Shown: in pieces, positions 36,080 through 43,230 of the stretch
Layout: the number at the start of each line of letters is the position of its first letter
Numbering within the stretch: position 1 is the stretch's first letter
DNA from: Flavobacteriales bacterium
GTDB taxonomy: Bacteria; Bacteroidota; Bacteroidia; Flavobacteriales_E; Vicingaceae
Assembly: GCA_029262875.1 (NCBI GenBank)
Contig: JAJCYO010000114.1
Span: 1-64,000, forward strand
Direction of reading: 5' to 3'
Length of the DNA stretch: 64,000 bases
Made by a program: the position numbers and the translations under genes
The notes under the pieces: model-generated
Told to the model about the DNA's origin: nothing
The model's input: only the letters and a program-made list of their open reading frames with translations
Database searches by the model: none

Positions 36080-36484
36080 ATGAAAGAGCAAACAGGTATT
36101 TGGATTGATAAAGAAAAAGCAGTTTTAATAACTGTTTTAGAGGACGATCATACCGTTAAGTGTATTGAATCTGGTATTGTTACAAAAGAGCGGGATGAAG
36201 GAGAAGGCAAAGAGTTTGGAAAATTCGGTCATCAATTTTTGAACGATGAAAAAAAGAAGGGGAATAAACTCAAACAACAAACGGATCATTACCTTGAAGA
36301 AGTCCTACTGAACGCTAAAGAATCGGATGAAGTTGTGATTTTCGGTCCTGCCGAAATGAAAACAGCATTGGAAAAGAAAATGCTGAGTAATCATGCTAAT
36401 GCAGGTAAGTTATTGGAAGTTAAAACAGCAGATAAAATGACCGACAATCAGATGGTAGCTTGGGTAAAAGAATATTTTGCTTAG
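36080..36484 (+). CDS. Uncharacterised eRF1/Pelota-like small protein
   Basis: A 134-residue soluble protein (ATG at 36080; the longer in-frame extension to 35981 overlaps oah). It starts GIWIDKEKAVLITV, has a charged Lys/Glu-rich middle, then VVIFGPAEMKTALEKK and ends with a helix WVKEYFA. The pattern resembles bacterial eRF1/host-attachment-like proteins sometimes annotated as translational machinery proteins, but the match is by impression only. It sits between oah and dch, an odd place for an unrelated gene, so a role in this pathway or in stress response of these cells is possible. Confidence 0.6.
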   Translation: MKEQTGIWIDKEKAVLITVLEDDHTVKCIESGIVTKERDEGEGKEFGKFGHQFLNDEKKKGNKLKQQTDHYLEEVLLNAKESDEVVIFGPAEMKTALEKKMLSNHANAGKLLEVKTADKMTDNQMVAWVKEYFA

Positions 36485-36522
36485 TTATTACTGAAAAATT
36501 GGAGCATTAATAAATAGAAACA

Positions 36523-37296
36523 ATGGAAAAACTACGATTAGAATATACCCACGATGGAGCAGTGGCCAACATCATTTTAGATGATGGCAAAGGCAATGTG
36601 TTGGACAATACCATGATGCTGGAGATGTTGGGGGTGTTTAATGAATTTAAAAAGAACAAAGACATTAAACTCATCACTTTTCAAGGAGAAGGAAAACACT
36701 TTTCTTTTGGAGCGAGCGTACCAGAACACACCAAAGATTTGGCGCCATTGATGATCGAAACGTTTCACACCATATTTTTTGAAATCATCGAATTAAGCAT
36801 CCCTACCATGGCCATAATATCTGGTCAATGTTTGGGTGGCGGTATGGAATTGGCATTGGCTTGTAACTTTATGTTTGCTGATAAAACGGCTGTATTGGCA
36901 CAGCCAGAAATTATATTAGGTGTATTTCCTCCCCCTGCATCTGTCATGTTACCATTGAAGATTGGAAACGCAAGGGCGGAGGAGATACTACTAACAGGGC
37001 GCAATATAGATGCTGAAGAAGGAGAAAAGATTGGCTTGTTGAACCGTGTTTATGAAAACAAAGACGAGCTCAATGCAGGAGTGGATGAGTGGATTACAGC
37101 TAACATCTTACCTAAAAGCGCTAAATCCTTAAAGTATGGCGTAAAGGCGGCAAGAGCTACATTCAATTACATCATGAACAATAAATTGCCTTACCTCGAA
37201 GAGCTTTATGTGAGGCAGTTGATGGAAACCAAGGATGCCAATGAAGGCATCAATTCATTTTTAGAAAAAAGAAAACCCGTTTGGGAAAACTGTTAA
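36523..37296 (+). CDS. dch: Cyclohexa-1,5-diene-1-carbonyl-CoA hydratase
   Basis: Crotonase-family hydratase of 257 residues acting directly after benzoyl-CoA reductase. The diagnostic segment HFSFGASVPEH is present, followed by the oxyanion-hole motif GQCLGGGMELALACNF and QPEIILGVFPPPAS. It converts the dienoyl-CoA to 6-hydroxycyclohex-1-ene-1-carboxyl-CoA, the substrate of Had. With had and oah it makes the upper benzoyl-CoA pathway complete. Confidence 0.9.
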   Translation: MEKLRLEYTHDGAVANIILDDGKGNVLDNTMMLEMLGVFNEFKKNKDIKLITFQGEGKHFSFGASVPEHTKDLAPLMIETFHTIFFEIIELSIPTMAIISGQCLGGGMELALACNFMFADKTAVLAQPEIILGVFPPPASVMLPLKIGNARAEEILLTGRNIDAEEGEKIGLLNRVYENKDELNAGVDEWITANILPKSAKSLKYGVKAARATFNYIMNNKLPYLEELYVRQLMETKDANEGINSFLEKRKPVWENC

Positions 37297-37299
37297 ACC

Positions 37300-37551
37300 A
37301 TGAGTAGAATCTGCCAAAGTTGTGGAATGCCGTTAAACGATGATAAATACTTATCCTCGAATGCGGATGGAAGCGTAAACACCACCTATTGTTTTTACTG
37401 TTACAAAGAAGGAGAATTTACAGACGGTTGTACCACCTTGGAAGAGAAAATGGAAGATTGCATTTCCATTGCAACACAAGCAGGAATGCCGAAACAACGT
37501 GCAGAAGACATGGCAAAATCCATCCTACCTACCTTGGATAGGTGGAAATAA
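37300..37551 (+). CDS. Small zinc-ribbon protein
   Basis: An 83-residue protein with an N-terminal zinc ribbon (CQSCGMPL near residue 5, then CFYCYKEG near 30), resembling the putative zinc ribbon domain family. A helical tail follows. It sits 3 bp after dch and 12 bp before korA, so it is co-transcribed with the pathway. Function unknown; it may be a small regulatory or assembly protein. Confidence 0.75.
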   Translation: MSRICQSCGMPLNDDKYLSSNADGSVNTTYCFYCYKEGEFTDGCTTLEEKMEDCISIATQAGMPKQRAEDMAKSILPTLDRWK

Positions 37552-37563
37552 AAAAAGAAGAAA

Positions 37564-39390
37564 ATGAAAACAACATTAGATAAAGTTGTCATCAAATTTG
37601 CTGGAGATTCCGGAGATGGAATGCAATTGGCTGGAACACTTTTTACAGATACCACAGCCAACTTAGGCAATCAAATTGCCACATTTCCTGATTACCCGTC
37701 AGAAATAAGAGCACCGCAAGGAACCGTAGCTGGAGTTTCAGGATTTCAGGTACATTTTGGAACCGCTGGTGTACACAGCATTGGTGATGCACCAGATGTA
37801 TTAATTGCCATGAACCCGGCAGCTTTAAAAGCCAATTTGATAAACCTAAAATCCAAGTGCACCATCATTGTAGATGGAGACAGTTTTTCTAAAAAAACGA
37901 TAGAAAAAGCAGGATTTGAAACAAACCCATTAGAAGATGGATCGTTAGGAGACTACCAAGTAATAGAAGCACCTGTTACTTCGTTAACCAAAACAAGCAT
38001 TGCTGATTTAGGCTTAGACAACAAAAGTGTGATTCGTTGCAAAAACATGTTTGCTTTGGGAATGGTGTTTTGGTTGTTCAATGAACCTTTAGAACAAACA
38101 ATTGATTTCTTCAACCAAAAATTTGGGAAGAAACCCTTAATTGCACAAGCCAACATTACGGTATTAAAAACAGGGCACAATTTTGCAGAAACCATTGAGG
38201 CTTTTACCACTTCATACGTTGTTCCACCAGCTAAAAAAGCCCCCGGAACCTATAGAAACATAACAGGAAATGAATCTACTGCCTGGGGACTGATGGCAGC
38301 AGCCAAAAAAGCCAACAGAGATTTATTTTTAGGAACTTATCCCATTACTCCTGCCACGGACATTTTACATGAACTAACGAAGCACAAGTGGTCTGGGGTA
38401 AAGATATTTCAGGCAGAAGATGAGATTGCAGGTGTATGCTCTGCTATAGGAGCCAGCTTTGCAGGTGACTTAGCCGTAACCACTACTTCAGGACCAGGAA
38501 TGGCCTTAAAAACAGAAGCCATTGGCTTGGCCATCATGGCGGAATTGCCATTGGTGATCGTGAACGTTCAACGAGGAGGACCATCAACAGGGTTGCCAAC
38601 CAAAACAGAGCAAAGCGATTTAAGTCAAGCATTGTTTGGAAGAAATGGTGACAGCCCAGCGGTAGTTATTGCTGCCAGCTCACCAGCATCATGTTTCGAT
38701 TGGGCTTTTGAAGCTTGTCGAATTGCCGTAGAGCACATGACTCCAGTCATCCTATTAACAGAAAGTTACATTGCCAATGGAGCAGAACCATGGAAAGTAA
38801 AACTCTTAGATGAGCTGAAAGAAATTTGTCCCAATACATGCAACAATGTAGAAGAATGGGCTCCCTATAAACGAAATGCTGAAACATTAGCCCGAAAATG
38901 GGTAACACCTGGAACGCCAGGATATGAGCACCGCATTGGAGGATTAGAAAAAGAAGATGAGACAGGAAATGTTTCTTACATGCCCTTGAATCATGAAAAA
39001 ATGATTCAGTTAAGAGACGAAAAAGTAGCCAAAGTAGCGGTTGACATTCCTTTACAGCGTGTAAAAGGAAAGGACGCCAATAAGCTGCTGGTCATCGGTT
39101 GGGGCGGACAGTTTGGAATATTGTTTGGGGCCGTAAACGAAATGCAACAAGACGGAAAGAACATTGCCTTTACCCATTTCAATTACATTAACCCGCTACC
39201 ACAAAATACAAAACAAGTATTCGAAAAATTTGAACGCATCATTGTATGTGAACTAAATAACGGACAATTTGCAAATTATTTACAAGCACAATTTCCTGAA
39301 TTTAAATTTGAGCGTTACAACAAAATGCAAGGGCTCCCTTTTCAAATTAAGGAGCTAAAAGAACAGTTTAATCAACTATTAGAGGATTAG
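37564..39390 (+). CDS. korA: 2-Oxoacid (2-oxoglutarate):ferredoxin oxidoreductase, gamma-alpha fused subunit
   Basis: A 608-residue subunit whose first 190 residues are the gamma domain (KFAGDSGDGMQLAG, YPSEIRAPQGTVAGVSGFQ) and whose remainder is the alpha domain (GTYPITPATDILHE, TTTSGPGMALKTEAIGLA, QRGGPSTGLPTKTEQSD). Together with KorB it decarboxylates a 2-oxo acid to the CoA thioester and reduces ferredoxin. In denitrifying aromatic degraders such a KorAB enzyme regenerates ferredoxin for benzoyl-CoA reductase, and its position here suggests the same. Two-subunit enzymes of this layout also occur in ordinary metabolism, so the substrate is not proven. Confidence 0.85.
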   Translation: MKTTLDKVVIKFAGDSGDGMQLAGTLFTDTTANLGNQIATFPDYPSEIRAPQGTVAGVSGFQVHFGTAGVHSIGDAPDVLIAMNPAALKANLINLKSKCTIIVDGDSFSKKTIEKAGFETNPLEDGSLGDYQVIEAPVTSLTKTSIADLGLDNKSVIRCKNMFALGMVFWLFNEPLEQTIDFFNQKFGKKPLIAQANITVLKTGHNFAETIEAFTTSYVVPPAKKAPGTYRNITGNESTAWGLMAAAKKANRDLFLGTYPITPATDILHELTKHKWSGVKIFQAEDEIAGVCSAIGASFAGDLAVTTTSGPGMALKTEAIGLAIMAELPLVIVNVQRGGPSTGLPTKTEQSDLSQALFGRNGDSPAVVIAASSPASCFDWAFEACRIAVEHMTPVILLTESYIANGAEPWKVKLLDELKEICPNTCNNVEEWAPYKRNAETLARKWVTPGTPGYEHRIGGLEKEDETGNVSYMPLNHEKMIQLRDEKVAKVAVDIPLQRVKGKDANKLLVIGWGGQFGILFGAVNEMQQDGKNIAFTHFNYINPLPQNTKQVFEKFERIIVCELNNGQFANYLQAQFPEFKFERYNKMQGLPFQIKELKEQFNQLLED

Positions 39391-39393
39391 GAT

Positions 39394-40419
39394 ATGGAAA
39401 CGGAAACAATACAATGTGCATTGAAGCCTAAAGAATATGGAAGCGATCAGGAAGTAAAATGGTGTCCTGGTTGTGGTGATTATGGTGTGTTAAGTGCCGT
39501 ACAAAAAACCTTATCCGAATTAAACATCCCCAAAGAGGATGCTACCTTCATCTCAGGTATTGGTTGTTCATCGCGCTTTCCGTATTACATGGGCTGTTAT
39601 GGTTTTCATACCATCCACGGTAGAGCAGCAGGAATTGCTACAGGAACAAAAATTGCCAATCCGAACTTAAGTGTGTGGATGGCTTCAGGAGATGGCGATT
39701 CATTAGCCATTGGCGGAAACCATTTTATCCATGCCGTACGAAGAAACATTGACATTAACTTGTTGTTGTTTAACAACGAAATTTATGGCCTCACCAAAGG
39801 ACAATATTCACCCACTTCAGAAAAAGGAAAAGTGACCAAATCGTCTCCTCACGGAACGGTAGAAGAACCGTTTAATCCAGGAGAATTAGCCTTAGGAGCC
39901 AACAGCCAGTTTTTTGCACGCGTAGTCGATACCGATGTAAAAATGATGGTAGAAGTATTCAAACAAGCAGAACAACACAAAGGATTTGCAGTAGTAGAGA
40001 TACTCCAGAACTGTGTTATTTTTAACGATAAAACGCACGGAATCATTACAGGAAAAGAAACCAAAGCAGACCACCAATTGTTTTTACGACACGGAGAACC
40101 AATGTTGTTTGGCGCAGAAAAGAACAAGGGCATTCGTTTAAACGGCTTAAGATTAGAAGTGGTGACCTTGGGTGAAAATGGCATTACTGAAGCAGACATT
40201 TTAGTACACGATGCCGAAAACAAGGACAAGACCTTGCAGTACATGTTGACGCAATTAAAGCATCCTGATTTTCCAGTGGCATTAGGTGTAATAAGAGGAG
40301 CAACAGCGGTTACTTATGATGATGCTTTACATGCACAGCGCGATGATGAAATGGCCAACAGCAAATTTGCTTCTTTAGATGACTTGTTTTTAAGTGGCAA
40401 CACCTTTAAAGTGGAGTAA
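39394..40419 (+). CDS. korB: 2-Oxoacid (2-oxoglutarate):ferredoxin oxidoreductase, beta subunit
   Basis: Thiamine-diphosphate-binding subunit of 341 residues. WCPGCGDYGV near residue 25 and GIGCSSRFPYY supply cluster cysteines, and GDGDSLAIGGNHFIHA is the thiamine site with LFNNEIYGLTKGQ following. It starts 3 bp after korA and is the last + strand gene of the cluster. The downstream sequence enters the inverted-repeat region. No separate ferredoxin gene lies next to it. Confidence 0.88.
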   Translation: METETIQCALKPKEYGSDQEVKWCPGCGDYGVLSAVQKTLSELNIPKEDATFISGIGCSSRFPYYMGCYGFHTIHGRAAGIATGTKIANPNLSVWMASGDGDSLAIGGNHFIHAVRRNIDINLLLFNNEIYGLTKGQYSPTSEKGKVTKSSPHGTVEEPFNPGELALGANSQFFARVVDTDVKMMVEVFKQAEQHKGFAVVEILQNCVIFNDKTHGIITGKETKADHQLFLRHGEPMLFGAEKNKGIRLNGLRLEVVTLGENGITEADILVHDAENKDKTLQYMLTQLKHPDFPVALGVIRGATAVTYDDALHAQRDDEMANSKFASLDDLFLSGNTFKVE

Positions 40420-40425
40420 TTTGTT

Positions 40426-40532
40426 TTGTCAGTTCGAGTGATTCGCTGAAAGCGAATTGTATCGAGAACAGAAAAACAAAATCATTTATTCTCGATACAA
40501 TTTTTCGTGCCTCAAAATCACTCGAATGGACA
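40426..40532. repeat. Inverted repeat element, copy A
   Basis: The left arm 40426-40471 starts TTGTCAGTTCGAGTG and ends TATCGAGAACAG. The right arm 40489-40532 starts TTCTCGATACAA and ends CACTCGAATGGAC. The arms are imperfect inverted copies of each other, head to head, with an 17-bp AT-rich centre. The left arm contains an inner hairpin ATTCGCT-GAA-AGCGAAT. It follows korB and may also act as a transcript end. Confidence 0.85.
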
Positions 40533-40558
40533 ATGATTTTAGGAGATAAGGTATTGTG

Positions 40559-40651
40559 TTCTATCAGTTCGAGTGCTCAGTTCTGTCAGTTCGAGCGCTT
40601 TGTTCTGTCAGTTCGAGTGATTCGCTGAAAGCGAATTGTATCGAGAACAGA
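40559..40651. repeat. Repeat element, copy A', with two extra 22-bp leader units
   Basis: Two 22-bp units at 40559 and 40581 (TTCTRTCAGTTCGAGYGCT plus three bases) precede a full left-arm-type element from 40603 to 40651. That element carries the ATTCGCT-GAA-AGCGAAT hairpin. No right arm follows; instead the stop of the leftward beta-barrel gene lies 19 bp on. Confidence 0.85.
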
Positions 40652-40669
40652 AGAACAGAAGAACAAGCG

Positions 40670-41170
40670 CTAAAAATTGTACACGGCTTTCACAGAGAAA
40701 AAACCTTTAGGATCACCTTCCGTAATAAAAAACACATAGCCAATTTCTGGGCTAATGTCTTTGGCTTTGTACCAGCCTATAGCAGCACCAGCTGCCAATA
40801 AGGTTTTTGCAGGAATGAGATCCTGTTTAGATATTTTATAAGATTGGCCACCAAACTTGGCGTGAGCATATATTCCTTCACTCTTTTTTTCACTGAAGTA
40901 CCACTTCAAACCACCTAAAAAAGGAAGCATGGTTCGGATGTTTCCTTCACCTTTTCCAGAACGAAAAACGGTATAACCTGTTTGGAAAGTGATGCCAATT
41001 CGTTCAGAGAACACAAATTCTCCAAGGGCAGTTATCCCTAAACCAGTAGGAGAATCAAAACTTTCATCTCCACTTCCTAATCCACCCTCAAGGCCAACTT
41101 GAGCCCTTAGTTGAGCATGAGCTCCTGTGCTTAAGGCACAAAACATCGCTATTAAAAAGAGCTTTCTCAT
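40670..41170 (-). CDS. Outer-membrane beta-barrel protein, hypothetical
   Basis: A 166-residue protein (ATG at 41170, five residues inside the longest frame) with a signal peptide MRKLFLIAMFCALSTGAHA. The mature part has alternating strands such as GITALGEFVFSERIGITFQTG, IYAHAKFGGQSYKI and a final FSVKAVYNF with a terminal Phe, typical of small outer-membrane beta-barrels. There is no specific family. It is bracketed on both sides by copies of the repeat element (40559-40651 and 41198-41459). Confidence 0.7.
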   Translation of the reverse strand: MRKLFLIAMFCALSTGAHAQLRAQVGLEGGLGSGDESFDSPTGLGITALGEFVFSERIGITFQTGYTVFRSGKGEGNIRTMLPFLGGLKWYFSEKKSEGIYAHAKFGGQSYKISKQDLIPAKTLLAAGAAIGWYKAKDISPEIGYVFFITEGDPKGFFSVKAVYNF

Positions 41171-41197
41171 CCGATAAAGATACAACTTTAAGGAAAT

Positions 41198-41459
41198 TTC
41201 TGTTAGTTCGAGCTGTTTGTTCTGTCAGCTTGAGTGCTCTGTTCTGTCAGTTTGAGTGCTCTGTTCTGTCAGTTTGAGTGCTCTGTTCTGTCAGTTTGAG
41301 CGCTTTGTTCTGTCAGTTTGAGTGCTCTGTTCTGTCAGTTCGAGTGATTCGCTGAAAGCGAATTGTATCGAGAACAGAAGAACAAAATAATTCTCTTATT
41401 GTTTTTTTTCTTCTCGATACATTTTCTCATGCTTCGAAAACACTCGAAGTGACAAAAAC
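41198..41459. repeat. Repeat element, copy B, with six tandem 22-bp units
   Basis: Six 22-bp units start at 41198, 41220, 41242, 41264, 41286 and 41308, each built on TTCTGTCAGTTTGAGTGCT. A complete left arm follows from 41330 with the ATTCGCT-GAA-AGCGAAT hairpin, then a right arm from 41411 (TTCTCGATACATTTTC ... CTCGAAGTGACAA). The tandem units are amplified copies of the first part of the element. There are no unique spacers, so it is not a CRISPR array. Confidence 0.88.
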
Positions 41460-41489
41460 AAAAATAATTCCATGGTATGATTTTCATCA

Positions 41490-41520
41490 TTTGTAAACGG
41501 CTTAGAACTCCCTACTTTCG
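41490..41520 (+). promoter_or_regulatory. Bacteroidota-type promoter of the truncated globin gene
   Basis: TTTG at 41490-41493 and TACTTTCG at 41513-41520 are separated by exactly 19 bp, which fits the TTTG-N19-TAnnTTTG consensus with one mismatch. The leader to the ATG at 41591 is about 65 bp. This is the clearest promoter I could place in the window. Confidence 0.6.
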
Positions 41521-41590
41521 CTGGGAGTCTGAACATGCCGAAGAAGGACCATAAAAAGAAGTAGGCAATTAACATAAAACAAAAAAAACA

Positions 41591-41950
41591 ATGAGCGAGA
41601 GTTTATTTGACAAAATTGGTGGAATGGATGCCGTAAATGCAGCTGTAGATATTTTTTACACAAAAGTATTGGCTGATGAGAGCATCAATTATTTTTTTAA
41701 GGATACCGATATGATGGCACAAGCAGGGAAACAAAAAGCATTTTTAGCGTTTGCTTTTGGAGCACCTATGGCCTATACCGGTAAAAACATGCGAGATGCG
41801 CATACAGGAATGAACCTTACCGAGGATCATTTTAATGCGGTGGCAGGGCATTTAGTATCAACGTTACAAGAATTGAATGTAAAACAAGAACTGATAGATG
41901 AGGTGGTGGCCGTTGCACTAACGACCAAGGATGATGTCATAGGGCATTAA
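41591..41950 (+). CDS. Group 1 truncated haemoglobin
   Basis: A 119-residue 2/2 globin. LFDKIGGMDAVNAAVDIFY is the typical N-terminal helix start, and the MRDAHTGMNLTEDHFNAV segment carries the proximal His. Such globins bind oxygen or nitric oxide. With the NorC-like gene further on and oxygen-sensitive reductases nearby, detoxification of NO or oxygen is a reasonable role. It is a single-gene unit with its own promoter and a strong hairpin after the stop. Confidence 0.88.
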   Translation: MSESLFDKIGGMDAVNAAVDIFYTKVLADESINYFFKDTDMMAQAGKQKAFLAFAFGAPMAYTGKNMRDAHTGMNLTEDHFNAVAGHLVSTLQELNVKQELIDEVVAVALTTKDDVIGH

Positions 41951-41977
41951 CAAACAAGGGATTGATCAAGTGAACAG

Positions 41978-42008
41978 AAAGAGGCATTTTCAGTGAAAAT
42001 GCCTCTTT
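41978..42008. terminator. Intrinsic terminator, probably bidirectional
   Basis: AAAGAGGCATTTTC-AGT-GAAAATGCCTCTTT is a perfect 14-bp stem with a 3-base loop. It is followed on the + strand by TGTTTTT and preceded by an A-run partner. It lies between the globin stop (41950) and the end of the leftward small Cys-rich ORF (42014), so it can serve both. Confidence 0.85.
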
Positions 42009-42013
42009 TGTTT

Positions 42014-42109
42014 TTAACAACATCCGGTACTTGAACCGTTGCTGTTGGAATTACATGTACAGTTGCAATTACAGGTACATGTACAGTTTTGATTTTCTTG
42101 ATCTGTCAT
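42014..42109 (-). CDS. 31-residue Cys-rich peptide
   Basis: A short ORF with ATG at 42109-42107 and TAA at 42016-42014. The peptide begins MTDQENQN, continues CTCTCNCNCTCNSNSNGSS and ends TGCC. Eight of 31 residues are Cys, and the core alternates Cys with Thr or Asn (C-x-C-x-C-x-C-x-C-x-C). It lies 74 bp downstream of the ECF sigma gene on the same strand and ends at a strong terminator. Composition suggests a metal-binding (metallothionein-like) or thiol-rich peptide. It is too short for standard gene callers and I know no family for it. Confidence 0.6.
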   Translation of the reverse strand: MTDQENQNCTCTCNCNCTCNSNSNGSSTGCC

Positions 42110-42151
42110 CTTTTTAAGATTTAAGTGAATAATTATTGTTATCACCCTATA

Positions 42152-42180
42152 GACGCGGAAGGCTAAAAAAGACGCAAAAA
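42152..42180. repeat. 29-bp direct repeat, copy 1 (flanks sigma gene)
   Basis: This copy begins GACGCGGAAGGCTAAAAAAG and ends ACGCAAAAA. It matches the copy at 42760-42788 at 23 of 29 positions in the same orientation. It sits at the 3' end of the sigma factor gene. Similar GACGC-A-run sequences are scattered in Bacteroidota intergenic DNA as far as I recall. Confidence 0.6.
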
Positions 42181-42183
42181 GGT

Positions 42184-42729
42184 CTAATCACAATCTCCAG
42201 AACAATCCTTTTCATGGTAGTCAATCACGTTGCCGTATTGATCTGTAGAAATGCTACAGCAGTCCTCCAACAAGGCTTTTAAGGCCTCTCGGCCGCGTTG
42301 TACCCTCGACTTGGCACCAGAATAGGAGATGCCTAATTTTTGGGCGAGTTCCTTTTGGGGCATGTTCTCAATTTCCGACAATTGAACCGCTTCACGGTAC
42401 TTTTCAGGTAAAGAAGCCATCATGGGGATGATGCAATCGGCAAACTCCTTGGTCATGTCTTCCTCTAAAGTTGCTGGCTCAGGAAGGTGTTCAGAAGAAG
42501 TTTGGTGACGGTGTTTGCGATAGTGAGAAACAATTTCGTTACGGGTAATTTGAAAGATCCAGGAAACAATTTTGTCTTTGTTTTTTAAGGTATCTATCTT
42601 AGAAAAAACCTTAATGAAAACATCTTGCACAATGTCTTTGGCCAGCTCAGCATCTTTTACTTGCTGGTTGACAAAATTGTACAAGCGCTCGTTGGTAGCG
42701 TTCCAGGTCTTTAAGATAGCCTCATCCAT
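42184..42729 (-). CDS. ECF sigma factor with Cys-rich C-terminal tail (SigZ-like)
   Basis: RNA polymerase sigma-70 family, ECF type, 181 residues. Region 2 includes AKDIVQDVFIKVFSKID and SWIFQITRNEIVSHYRKHR. Region 4 is SLPEKYREAVQLSEIENMPQKELAQKLGISYSGAKSRVQRGREALKALL (described in parts). After it comes a short tail with four cysteines at 157, 158, 176 and 180 around DQYGNVIDYHEKDC. That tail resembles SigZ-type sigma factors and could sense metals or redox state directly, since no anti-sigma gene is adjacent. The Cys-rich 31-residue ORF just downstream strengthens this idea. Confidence 0.85.
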   Translation of the reverse strand: MDEAILKTWNATNERLYNFVNQQVKDAELAKDIVQDVFIKVFSKIDTLKNKDKIVSWIFQITRNEIVSHYRKHRHQTSSEHLPEPATLEEDMTKEFADCIIPMMASLPEKYREAVQLSEIENMPQKELAQKLGISYSGAKSRVQRGREALKALLEDCCSISTDQYGNVIDYHEKDCSGDCD

Positions 42730-43014
42730 AGTATAAAGTTAATGCTTTGTATTTACATGGACGCAGGATTGAAAAAAAGACGCAAAAACACCAAGATTTC
42801 CTCCAAATCGTTGTCAAAATGACAATTCTCATCCTTTTGGGTGCTTTTTTAAGGTTCAAATGATGTAATGAAAATAGTTTTAAACTATTTATTTATAGAA
42901 TGTTATAAGTTTTAATTGCTACTAAATAAGTAATGATGGGTGAATTTTGGTATTGCAAGAAATGGTGGGTTGTTATAATATGCAGACTTACTTATTAAAA
43001 AAAAAATAATAGTT
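42730..43014. promoter_or_regulatory. Divergent intergenic region between the sigma gene and the accessory island
   Basis: A 285-bp non-coding stretch. It holds the second 29-bp direct repeat (42760-42788), a perfect dyad TTGTCA-AAA-TGACAA at 42811-42825 about 85 bp upstream of the sigma start, and a perfect 9-bp dyad AAATAGTTT-T-AAACTATTT at 42872-42890. The dyads are operator candidates; no consensus promoter was placed. Base composition becomes markedly more AT-rich toward the right. Confidence 0.45.
42760..42788. repeat. 29-bp direct repeat, copy 2 (flanks sigma gene)
   Basis: This copy begins GACGCAGGATTGAAAAAAAG and ends ACGCAAAAA, a direct copy (23 of 29 identical) of 42152-42180. The two copies bracket the sigma factor gene, which could mark a cassette boundary or a shared regulatory element. 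Confidence 0.6.
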
Positions 43015-43227
43015 ATGGAAAGAGTAAAAGTACAATCGTCAAATTTGGCATCAGTGGGATATGATTCTTCAGAACAAACTTTAGAAATTGAATTTCATCA
43101 TGGAGGTGTTTATCAATATTACGGAGTTCCTGAGGATAGACACATTGGTCTAATGAGTGCAGATTCACACGGCAAATATTTTGATCAATATATAAAGAAA
43201 GCAGGTTATAGGTATCAGAAAATTTAG
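43015..43227 (+). CDS. KTSC-domain protein
   Basis: A 70-residue protein that is essentially one KTSC domain: SSNLASVGYDSSEQTLEIEF, GGVYQYYGVP, then GKYFDQYIKKAGYRY. These domains occur alone or at the end of lysyl-tRNA synthetase-like proteins and are often near mobile or defence genes. It starts the AT-rich group 43015-46728 and is followed after 3 bp by the OLD-type nuclease, so the two are probably co-expressed. Confidence 0.8.
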   Translation: MERVKVQSSNLASVGYDSSEQTLEIEFHHGGVYQYYGVPEDRHIGLMSADSHGKYFDQYIKKAGYRYQKI

Positions 43228-43230
43228 TAG

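Noticed and set aside
41198-41459. Regular 22-bp repeats looked like a CRISPR array at first sight.
   Set aside because: The units are directly adjacent with no unique spacers, no cas genes are present, and the sequence is the beginning of the dispersed inverted element.
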